Positions 9,201 through 16,861 of a DNA stretch of 64,000 bases are shown here, piece after piece. A program made the position numbers and the translations under genes. A model generated the notes under the pieces. That model was not told where the DNA came from. It made no database searches and saw only the letters and a program-made list of their open reading frames with translations. The first letter of the stretch is position 1. Each line of letters starts with the position of its first letter. The stretch comes from Topomyia yanbarensis (taxonomy: Eukaryota > Arthropoda > Insecta > Diptera > Culicidae): assembly GCF_030247195.1 (NCBI RefSeq), contig NC_080672.1, forward strand, positions 30,015,906-30,079,905. The letters are read 5' to 3'.

Positions 9201-11506
9201 TCAAAGACCACTCTGACCTTGGTTGTGGTGCTTTCTTGTTTGACTACTGGATGATGGGGTAAGTAGCAGTGTGTGCCTTCCTCATCTGGTGCCACAGATA
9301 CCTTTCGCATATGGCCTAGCTCCAGGTATTCCGCCATGAACTGGTTGTACTGTTTCCGGAGCTCGGGATCCTTCGACAGTCTGCGTTCCAAAGCTTCTAG
9401 CCGCCGGAATGCGATGTCCCTTGACTCGCCCATCCTTGCCAGTGCGACTTCATCCCTTGGTAGTAAGACTGTGTATCGGCCATCCGCTCCCCTTCGTACA
9501 GTTCTAGCATACTGCTCCTCGCAGCGTGCTTCCTCAGGTGAATAAGTAGAGGTAGAATCGATCTCCTCACAGGCCCAGAAACGAGTCAATATTTCCTCTA
9601 GACCGACTGCCATATTGCAGGTTATACGTTGGGTTTCCAGTGAGCCTTCAACCATGCCAGCTACTACCCATCCGAATACCGACTCGGTTAGAGAAGGAAG
9701 GCCCCTGCCTAAGTGGACTTCATTCCCAGTGTGGAAGAATGCGAAGAAGTACTGGATCCCAAGCACTAAATCAACCGCCTTGGACTTGAAAAACGCTGGA
9801 TCCGCTAGCTCCACGCCAGTTGGAATTTCCCATCCCGTCATATCCACGTTGGCTATCGGAAGATTTGCTGTGACGCTCGGTAATAGAAGAAACTCCATCT
9901 TCCGCGAGAAAGCAGATACTCGCGACTTCACTGTTGTTGTCACCTTATGCTTGACCTTAGTATTGGATTGCCCAATCCCGTACACAGACACGTCGGACCG
10001 TCGCCGTTGAACGCTCATCAGTTGACATAACCGCTCGGTCATGAAATTGCATTCAGAACCCGAATCCAGTAGAGCCCTTGCTTGATAACTACCTCCTTGA
10101 TCGTCCTCTACTAAGACGATGGCCGTAGCGAGTAATACCGATGAGCTGCGCTGACCAGACATGTTAGATGAAACAGCCGATGGGGTGCTGGCTATTCTGG
10201 TACTAGATTCCCCTTCCTTGGAATTGCCGGAACTGTTTGCTACCTTAGTGGTTGACTCCTTACCGCCTTCGCCGTCCGTCCGAAAACATACCAAGGTATG
10301 GTGCTTGCCCTTGCAATTACGGCACACATATCGTGAAGAACAATCCGCAGCCAGATGACCCTTCCGGAAACAATTGCGACATAAGGAGTGGTTGCGGAGC
10401 AGCTTATCGCGGGCGGATACTGCTAAACGTTGGAAAGCTGGACATTGATAAAGAGGATGGGATTCCGAACACGCGATACACCGTCCTCCTGTATTTTGTA
10501 CGACGCTATGGCTAGAGCGCGCTACAAATGGCTTCCTTTGCGGTTGCGGTACGACAACCTTGGGTTCAACGGATCTAGTTGGCAATGATCCTAGTACTCT
10601 GATCCGTCTTTGCAAGAATTCGGTCAAGTCCTTCACCGTATCCTGCTCCTTGGTGGATGAATGCTCTTCCCAAGCTCTCCTGGTTCCACTGTCTAGACGC
10701 GAAGCTAATATGTCTAGCAGTAGAAGATCCTTGTAGTCGGCGGGTTGTACCAGCTGATCAAGGGTCTGAACAACACGTTCGAATCCCTCCAACAAAGACT
10801 GCAATTCATTGGCCGACTCCTTAACCAGACTAGGCAACTTAAACAGCGCTTGAATCTGACGCCGCTTCAGGAGTTTACTGTCGTTGTAGCGTTTGGTTAG
10901 CGTCTCCCATGCGACCTGGTAATTCGCCCTTGTAATCGACAGTGGGTCAATAAGAGCCTTAGCTTCTCCTGACAGACATCCCTTCAGGTAATGAAATTTC
11001 TCGACATCCGGTAAATCCGCTTTCCAATGGATGAGCGATGTGTATAGATCGCGGAAGCTCAACCACTCATCAATGTTGCCATCGAAGGTTTGCAACTTGA
11101 TTTGTGGGAGTCGCACATGCTCAATGGTGGGTTGTTGTGTCATGTCGAGTCCTCGGATGGAGGCGTTCAGGACAGCTGGTTCTTCTAGCTCCTTGACCTT
11201 GTCTAATAGCACCGACTTCACCTGGTAGTAGCGGTTTCCAAACTCCGACTGTTGCTCAGCATAGGCGTCATCCTCTGCTTCGAAGTCTTCATGTGTTTCG
11301 ATGTCTAAGATCACATCGTTCACCTTCTCCCACAACTCCTCAAGCTTTTCCAGTCGAACCGTCACCTGGCTGGCTGTAGTTTCCACTCCAAACGAATCGG
11401 CGAACCTACAGATATCCCTGAACATATTTTGGTACGACTTCAGCTTGGTTTGCAGCGTCCTCAACGCGGGTGACTTCTTTGCACTCGATGATGTAGTCGG
11501 CGGCAT
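6233..11506 (-). CDS. BEL/Pao gag-pol polyprotein (1757 aa, intact)
   Basis: Domains in order: Gag region (about 1-330; IDEWLSFRDLYTSLI at about 145-159 fits the Gag family DUF1759). Three zinc knuckles follow at C343-C355, C376-C379-H384-C389 and C395-C407. The aspartic protease has DSG at 481-483. Reverse transcriptase runs about 740-950 with YMDD at 887-890, then the Pao A17/RNase H region with D1075, E1118 and D1148. The integrase zinc finger is H1383/H1390/C1420/C1423 and the integrase core is D1455, D1519 and E1573. The C-terminal domain is about 1630-1750. It starts at an ATG at 11504-11506 and has no internal stop or frameshift. All visible catalytic residues are present, so activity is plausible. 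Gag and Pol share one frame, as in most BEL elements. Function follows from the family and is not tested here. Confidence 0.97.
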   Translation of the reverse strand: MPPTTSSSAKKSPALRTLQTKLKSYQNMFRDICRFADSFGVETTASQVTVRLEKLEELWEKVNDVILDIETHEDFEAEDDAYAEQQSEFGNRYYQVKSVLLDKVKELEEPAVLNASIRGLDMTQQPTIEHVRLPQIKLQTFDGNIDEWLSFRDLYTSLIHWKADLPDVEKFHYLKGCLSGEAKALIDPLSITRANYQVAWETLTKRYNDSKLLKRRQIQALFKLPSLVKESANELQSLLEGFERVVQTLDQLVQPADYKDLLLLDILASRLDSGTRRAWEEHSSTKEQDTVKDLTEFLQRRIRVLGSLPTRSVEPKVVVPQPQRKPFVARSSHSVVQNTGGRCIACSESHPLYQCPAFQRLAVSARDKLLRNHSLCRNCFRKGHLAADCSSRYVCRNCKGKHHTLVCFRTDGEGGKESTTKVANSSGNSKEGESSTRIASTPSAVSSNMSGQRSSSVLLATAIVLVEDDQGGSYQARALLDSGSECNFMTERLCQLMSVQRRRSDVSVYGIGQSNTKVKHKVTTTVKSRVSAFSRKMEFLLLPSVTANLPIANVDMTGWEIPTGVELADPAFFKSKAVDLVLGIQYFFAFFHTGNEVHLGRGLPSLTESVFGWVVAGMVEGSLETQRITCNMAVGLEEILTRFWACEEIDSTSTYSPEEARCEEQYARTVRRGADGRYTVLLPRDEVALARMGESRDIAFRRLEALERRLSKDPELRKQYNQFMAEYLELGHMRKVSVAPDEEGTHCYLPHHPVVKQESTTTKVRVVFDASCKTSSGNSLNDALLVGPVIQDDLRSIILRSRTKQYMVVADVEKMFRQIQIDEGDMPLQRIMWRVDRAEEVSIFELTTVTYGTKPAPFLATRTLKQLAMDEQAQYSLAARAAIEDVYMDDVLTGADEAEAALELRIQLDEMMDKGRFRLRKWASNCPMVLQGIPEENLAVMQAKEIQLDPDPEVRTLGLVWLPVDDVLMFRFKIQELDPVGKLSKRKVLSIIATLFDPLGLVGAVITTAKIFMQLLWCLKDGNGRTLDWDSPLPSRVDTEWRDFHSQLPLLNSLRIDRCVIKPKAVTIELHFFSDASERAYGACAYTRSVDSTGGVRIVLLSSKSKVAPLKCQSIPRLELCGALMAAQLSEKISKAIKMNVQQFFWTDSTCVLQWLKAVPTTWTTFVANRVAKIQGITEAHIWQHVPGTQNPADLISRGLTPEQIQHNELWWEGPSWFQAGLDSWPRQPTMANVEDVEGEMRRSAVPCAKQQEYFGTWYVSKFSNYQNLMRSTAYWLRLKNILKRTEASRRWKGILQAAELKEAEHTLMGCIQQETFPKEWKALSNHDAVSRSSPLRWFYPQLSRDNLIRVGGRLGHSQEIEDTKHPIVLPATHLLTRMLLEHFHKKLLHAGPQLLLGTVRLQYWPLGGRSVARQIVHRCQRCFRAKPRPIQQFMGELPAARVTASRPFSRTGVDYFGPVLIRPGPRRTAVKAYVAVFVCMCTKAVHLELVTDLSTDRFLQALRRFIARRGKCSDLYSDNGTNFIGARNQLKQLAELLHSKEHNEKIAKECIKEGIHWHFNPPSAPHFGGLWEAAVKSAKYHLLRVLGDHVVSFEDMNTLLVQVESCLNSRPLTAMSDDPNDLEPLTPGHFLIGASMQQLPAPDYTAVPLNRLKQWQTIQQKLQQFWKRWRLEYLTQLQGRVKRWQPPIPISVGQLVLIRDDNLPPIRWKMGRIQKVHSGDDGVVRVVRLKTATGILERPVEKICILPSSDQQDSQL

Positions 11507-12724
11507 TGTAACACAATTTCACTTTGACAGAACGGGAAGATAATACGGAGGTGTAATATTCTGCTTGTTTCCTAACTTCGGATGGGCATATACTGTAGAG
11601 CTGTTTTTATTATTTACCTGCAGAAACAGGAATTTCCGCTTTCTCTACAGTTATGTCCCTCAGAAATATTCGAACGATGCAGCTCCAAATGATTGTGGAA
11701 GTACGAGTAATTTAAATACTTCATACGGATCCAGATTTCGCGGGAGAGGTGAAAAGGGTTATGTAGTAAAATTGTTGGTCCAACTACGGCTGAACATATA
11801 CTGTTCTAACTGACCTGACAAAACAGTTACGCTGGTAAATTTCATCAAAAGGTGTACCGGATTTTTTCGTGATCACACCGATACTCCGAAAAGTAGGACG
11901 CAGTAAACAATACTGCACTTATGCAGACCCCTTGTTCATATGCTCCACGAAATGTTTATATTGTTTATGTATGTTTTATCGATCACGTTCAAACAGTGTT
12001 TAGAAAGGAAATGTGCTATGTAGTATGGCAATAATTCCAGCTTCGGCCGGACATATACGAATGGTGTAAATATAAACTGACCTTAAAAAACAACGGTCGC
12101 TCCTCACCAATCGTATCGTGAATAAACCTCTTGCGGGCTGACAAACATTAACCGTGAAGTGTATACAAATCACCAGCTGATCGATGCACTTGCAGTCGGT
12201 ACGGTGTAGTGGTGTGACGGCTGCAGACCCACAGGTTTGTTTTGATTGTAGTGTTGAAATTCTTCGACGGTAGTGGCACAGTGTGGAGCGAAATTGGGAA
12301 AAACTTTGTGTAGAAACCATAAGTTGGCCCAGCAGCAACTGGACATAACTATTTGTGTAAATATTTACCTGGATAAACCAGGGCAACTGGCCCGTTCCGG
12401 ATAGGTTTCCTACGCAGAAAATTAATTGGAAGGGTGATGGTTTCGATCGCAAAATGTGTGGAAAACAGTGATGATTAAGCCACCAAAATGTAACAGTGCG
12501 AAATATATTTAGAATCCAATCCAAATGAACCTTCACTGTGCTATAATCCGAAACCTCCAAATAATGCTGTTGAGTTCCCGAACGGATGAACGTAATTTGC
12601 AATGGCGGTGTTGGCAGTTGTAGTTACGAAAATTGAATGATCCTTGATTGGCGATTTGTAATGGCGTCCGTCCACAATAATTGGGTGATGTTGGTTGGAT
12701 AAATTTGGTTTTCCTCCTCGGGAT
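11507..12724 (-). other. long untranslated leader of the BEL element
   Basis: These 1.2 kb separate the primer site from the gag-pol ATG. The longest same-strand open frame (12602-12000) starts at TTG, contains many Cys, His and Trp residues and matches no family, so I do not call it a gene. The leader probably holds packaging and regulatory RNA structure, which is inference from its position. Confidence 0.7.
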
Positions 12725-12740
12725 CCGGTTCGAAGGACCA
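12725..12740 (-). promoter_or_regulatory. primer binding site, tRNA-Tyr type
   Basis: On the minus strand the 5' LTR is followed, after one or two bases, by TGGTCCTTCGAACCGG. Its complement, CCGGTTCGAAGGACCA, matches my recollection of the 3' end of eukaryotic tRNA-Tyr (CCGGCTCGAAGGACCA) with one mismatch. That includes the last 11 bases with CCA. Minus-strand DNA synthesis would be primed here. Confidence 0.8.
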
Positions 12741-12741
12741 A

Positions 12742-13374
12742 TATTTGGTATCTGGCTCTTACCCCTTTCTTCCTTCGTTTACTGGGTGGACTGTATTCGG
12801 TTCCGGGCGATTGTTGGGTGGACGGTTCTTGGACGATTGTTGGGTGGACGGTTTACTTATACTGCAATTGTTGGCTGGCAGTTCAGGGCTCCGATCCCAT
12901 AAATAAACACATATTTATTCAATCACAACACTACATTTAATACGTTTATTACACTTAATTAAACTACATTTATTGTAACATAACACACTTTAAAACACTG
13001 GTACAATTTTCATGGCGACTGACCAGTACGCCTTTCCCGGGTGCAATAGTTGATGGCCGATGTTCTCCTCTCCACTACTGCTGCAGGATGCCGGCAATCA
13101 ACCGACGTCGCTCTGGAATCTCCTCTCCGATGTTTCCCACTTCCAAAAGGTCATCAGCTCTCGTTTTCTATGCTGCACTACAACTCGGTTGCATCCTTGT
13201 TGTCTTTTCGGATAAACAGATGACAGTTCTCCAGTCACCGTGTGTGTTTGCCATCATGTCGTCTCTCGAACACACGCACACAACGTACTCCAACCGCTGA
13301 TCACCTTGCAGCAAACAATTTCACTGTCGAGGGGAACGTCGATAGAACGGGTACAAGTAGGACAGTCGCAAACA
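12742..13374 (-). repeat. BEL 5' LTR
   Basis: The upstream LTR in the element's own direction carries the promoter of the genomic RNA. It appears identical to 5521-6153; I compared both copies through the inner open frames and both ends and found no difference. Its outer end at 13374 abuts GGCTG. Confidence 0.95.
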
Positions 13375-13379
13375 GGCTG
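13375..13379. repeat. target site duplication GGCTG (right)
   Basis: This is the second copy of the 5-bp duplication. With one copy and the element removed, the flanking LINE frame is continuous. Confidence 0.9.
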
Positions 13380-14388
13380 TGATAAAAATTGCAAAGGTTC
13401 GCTCTCCTAGACTCAGGATCGTGATGACAAGTTTAAAGTAAGCAAACGTTATGGCTTGCTGCGAGCACTGCACGGAGGACTATCGTGTCAACGTTCCCAG
13501 TTGTGAAGTCGAAATCGACGGTGTGGTCACCGATGGTAAGCTGATGTGTAAGGTTGGCTTTTATAGACACTCCTTATTTTAGCTGAAAATACTGCGTTAC
13601 ATTCGGTATGAATCTCAGGGAATTGCATGAAATCATACCGCCTAAATTGTAAGTAAGCTGGCGTAGTTTCTGGGGAAGATATTTCTTGTATACGTTATCT
13701 GAAAAATCTTACCAAATTACCTTTTTTGGGTTCCCTCTCTTTGCTTTATCCCTGGCAATGAAAACGCTGACTCTTTAGTAAAGTTGGGCGCATTAGAAGG
13801 TTACATCTTCGGAAGACCAATTTGCTTCAACGAGTTTTTTCAGTATCTGTCGTCCGAAGACACTAAACAGTTGGCAAATCTCGTGGAGCAATGGGGAGCT
13901 TGGAAGATAGCTACATTCTATTATCCTGAAGATATCAACAAAGCCTTGGCGCAGGGGGACGGATGTTGGTCGGGATTTCATTCGTGTAATGTTTATGCTC
14001 ATGTACAACCACTACATGCTGGATGCGCATTTGTGGTGCATGCAAAGAGTAGTCTGTGCGCTTGTGATGAGGGCTATCACGACATCGAGCACGTTGTCTG
14101 GATGTGCACCAGATATTGTGACGCCAGGTCTCAGTCAAAGGATTCTCTTCGGGCCCGAGGTAGACCACCTAGTGTCCCAGATCGGGATATGTTGGCAAAT
14201 CGCGTTTCCCCTATACGTTCCCCTTTATGAAAACGATAAATATAACAATTTAGCTCCTCTTTTTAATTTCTCGTTTCTAGAAGATTTCTGCCCTACTTTG
14301 CAGAGCCGACCAGTAACAGAATGCCGTCGCCCTTACCACTACGTCTGCATAAAAGGAAATTAAAGCGAGAGCGATTTGTACACAAGAC
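13375..14388 (+). pseudogene. decayed LINE: ORF1 segment followed by ORF2 C-terminus
   Basis: Positions 13380-13550 encode VIKIAKVRSPRLRIVMTSLK, a stop, then TEDYRVNVPSCEVEIDGVV. This block recurs at 29284 and 48205 and marks ORF1 of one LINE family. Positions 13780-14225 resemble the end of ORF2: GALEGYIFGRPICFNEFF, a frameshift into VGRDFIRVMFMLMYNHYMLD, then CDEGYHDIEHVVWMC and RARGRPPSVP. The middle of the LINE is missing. About 160 bp of probable 3' UTR follow before the next element. It is clearly dead. Clade assignment (RNase H-bearing, I/LOA-like) is tentative. Confidence 0.8.
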
Positions 14389-14393
14389 CTTCG

Positions 14394-16856
14394 CACAGTG
14401 GCACGACTTAGAACAAAAGGAGGACTAAAGTCCAAACTTTGCCGTATCGGTTCAAATAGGACGATTTTATGTAATTTTTGTACGTTGAATTTGTTTTTGA
14501 TATTAAAACCAGCAGAAACCAGCTACTGCTGGTGCTGCTGCCGCCGGTGCGGCCAAAAAACCCGCTGCTGCTGCCGGAGGTGCGAAGAAGTCTACTGCTG
14601 CTACTGCCGCGACTACCAAGAAAGCTGCTGATGCCGCTGCCAAGGCCAAGAAGATCGCCGCTGGGGACAAGAAGGCTGCGGCAAAGAAGCCAACAGTCAA
14701 GAAACCAGCTGCTAAGAAGGGCGCACCGACTGCTAAGAAACCTGGCACAGCCACGGCAAAGAAGGCAACCGCACCCGGTAAGAAGTCAGCAACTGGTAAG
14801 AAGCCTGTAGCCGGGAAGGGAGCTGCTGGTAAGAAGCCAGTCGCCAAGAAGGCTGCCCCTGCAGCAAAGGGTGACAAGAAGACCGTCGAGGCTAAGGTAC
14901 AGAAGGGAGCCGCTAAGGCTCGTGCTGCCGCTCTGTTGAGAGCCAAGCGTACCAAGACCAAGGTCGTGAAAGGACCGTTCGGAACGGAACTACGTAGGAT
15001 CCGTACTACTGTGAAATTCCGCCGGCCCCGTACCCTGCGTCTGCCACGTAACCCGAAATTCCCAAGGAAGTCGGTGCCAACTCGCAGCCGCATGGATGCC
15101 TACAGCATCATCAAGTACCCACTGACGACGGAAGCAGCCATGAAGAAGATCGAGGACAACAACAATTCTGTTTCTACTCGTAAGTCGTGCTGCTGCAGAA
15201 AAAAAAAGATTGGGGAATGCGTAGAATATTCCAAACTCTAGGAGAGAATGTGAGCGTCGGGAACTAGCATCTCGCGCGAAAAGCGAGGAAATATAAAGTC
15301 TGCAAAAATGAAAAAAAAAAACATTTCGAAAATAAGCGTTTACTATTCATTAGGGTGCCTCCAAAATAATTTTTTTTCCAAATCGTTCTTAAAATTTGTG
15401 TATATTAATTTTCGTGTGCTAAATCGTTTTTGATAGTAACACATGTAAAAAAAATCATTATACGTTAGGGTGGCTCGAAAAAAATATTTTGTTGTGAAGG
15501 TTCAAAATTTTTTTTAAAGAAGTTTTTGTGTGCTGAATTTCTATTTTAATTATAAAAATAAAAATTAACTTTACTACTTATTAGAGTGGCTCAAAAGTAA
15601 GTATTTTGACTTTTATAATAATTTTTTTCAAGAGCAATTTTGGAATTTATTTTCCATATTGAATCGAATTAATTGACATCTCATTATGGAGCTTCAGAAA
15701 TGATTATTTTGTTTTTACGGATCACATAAGATGTATTCGACTAATTTTGGAGCATTTAATTCATTAGTGGGTTACTTGATATTACTTGATAGCTGCATTT
15801 TCTATCATTTTCAAAACAAAGATTTTGAGCGTCTTAGGGGAATGTTTAATTACATTCACTAATCAACAAAATGGATATCTAAGTTACTTAGATTGCTTAT
15901 TTCATATCTTAAATGAAACCCTTTTCTCATGTATATGGTTTATTTAAAAATGGTCTTATTTTATTTGGATAATATCGCATACCCTTGAGCTATATCAGTG
16001 CTATGCAAATTCGGATCAAAATAGTCTCACCAAATGACTAGAACTCAACTGTGTTCACTCTTGTTGACAGTTATTGCGCAAGTTAGCAAAAATAGTTCCT
16101 GAAAAATTTTATAACCTATTTCAGATGGTTGAAAATATTTACTGATTTGCAAACATTCTTAATACCTCTACCGTATAAAAAAAACATACTTCCCACTCGG
16201 CTCCTTACTCTTGATCACTAGTAAAACCCTTTTAGATCATGCTCTCAATGCTGTTGGAAAGTTGTGCATGTACTCGTTTCATTATTCTAGCTATAAAGTG
16301 ATTATTCAAATTCAATATCAGTAATAACTATGCGTCTCCATTCACAGTTTTTTTTTAAATTTTAACAGCTTATCGCAAGTTTTCGCAAAACTAGAATATA
16401 CTCATTTTATAAAGAAAATTAAAATCTTTCGAATGAGTATAGTGTGATCGCGGGCATTCACGGGCGTCGTTGTTGTTATCGCTTTAGAAGTTCGAATTCA
16501 ATAAAAATTCAAGACAAACAGTTATCTAAACACTAACTAAACCAATTAGTGACTTATTTTTGGCGATTTTACCATGTAATTTTATCACACGGATAATTTT
16601 GGTGAAGTAATGCAATGCATAAAATCAACCATCTCTTTGAAAAACGAAAATAACCGGATGTAGTTCTTATGATCAAATTATGCAAAAAAACACTTGAATT
16701 ATGCCCTTAAAAAACTGCCAAAAATTCATTTTACGTTAAAATCACTTAAAATCTTTCAAAAATGTCTCTGATGGCTCAGTTGATACGAGAAAAATACTAG
16801 CGAAAATATCGCTTAACATTCATATATGGACTCAAGTCCAGGCTCGTCCCACTGTG
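14394..16856. mobile_element. non-autonomous Transib-like DNA transposon carrying an RPL23A fragment
   Basis: The element is 2463 bp. Its ends are CACAGTGG and CCACTGTG, with further inverted similarity (ACGA, then TTAGAAC against CCTGGAC). CTTCG directly precedes it at 14389-14393 and directly follows it at 16857-16861. A 5-bp duplication and CACAGTG-type termini are the hallmarks of the Transib superfamily, whose transposase is related to RAG1. No transposase is encoded. It aligns with 52096-53458: the 'ggactaaagtc' start, 'tttgtttttgatat' and 'cattagggtgcct' blocks occur in the same order. The extra length here is mainly the ribosomal-protein insert at 14509 to about 15321. Confidence 0.75.
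14509..15241 (+). pseudogene. RPL23A: ribosomal protein L23a fragment with histone H1-like N-terminal extension
   Basis: Frame 14507-15241 stays open for 244 codons but lacks an initiator ATG. Codons 14516 to about 14940 encode a Lys/Ala/Pro/Gly-rich segment (repeated [12 protein letters not shown]), the histone H1-like extension known for insect L23a. The L23 core follows: [32 protein letters not shown], then [20 protein letters not shown], ending at about 15163. After EDNN the conserved C-terminal part, about 60 residues, is absent. The frame runs through STRKSCCC to a stop at 15239. GTAAGT, a consensus splice donor, lies at 15180-15185, and an 11-A run at 15311-15321. The copy is truncated at both ends, GC-richer than its surroundings, and enclosed by the Transib-like element. 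It could be a DNA-level exon capture or a 3'-truncated retrocopy. The open frame suggests it is young. Confidence 0.85.
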
Positions 16857-16861
16857 CTTCG

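Larger units (their letters stand above)
5521..13374 (-). mobile_element. full-length BEL/Pao LTR retrotransposon
   Basis: This 7854-bp element reads on the minus strand. The order in its own direction is 5' LTR (12742-13374), primer site (12725-12740), a 1.2-kb leader, a single gag-pol frame (11506-6233), a purine-rich tract (6154-6166) and 3' LTR (5521-6153). The LTRs appear identical over all 633 bp, and the flanks carry GGCTG on both sides. Such elements move through an RNA intermediate copied by their own reverse transcriptase in cytoplasmic particles. Identical LTRs, a perfect duplication and an unbroken reading frame mean a very recent insertion that could still be mobile. No env-like frame is present. 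It interrupts older LINE debris. Confidence 0.97.

Noticed and set aside
6390..10515. Many plus-strand open frames opposite the gag-pol gene
   Set aside because: They are reverse-strand shadows of the 1757-codon coding sequence.
12000..12602. 200-codon open frame in the BEL leader on the same strand as gag-pol
   Set aside because: It starts at TTG, lies in the untranslated leader, and its composition and sequence match no gag or accessory protein. Treated as chance.
14394..16856. A CACTA or ordinary hAT element explaining the CACAGTGG ends
   Set aside because: CACTA elements begin CACTA and make 3-bp duplications, and hAT makes 8-bp ones. Both copies here fit a 5-bp duplication, and the ends fit Transib better.
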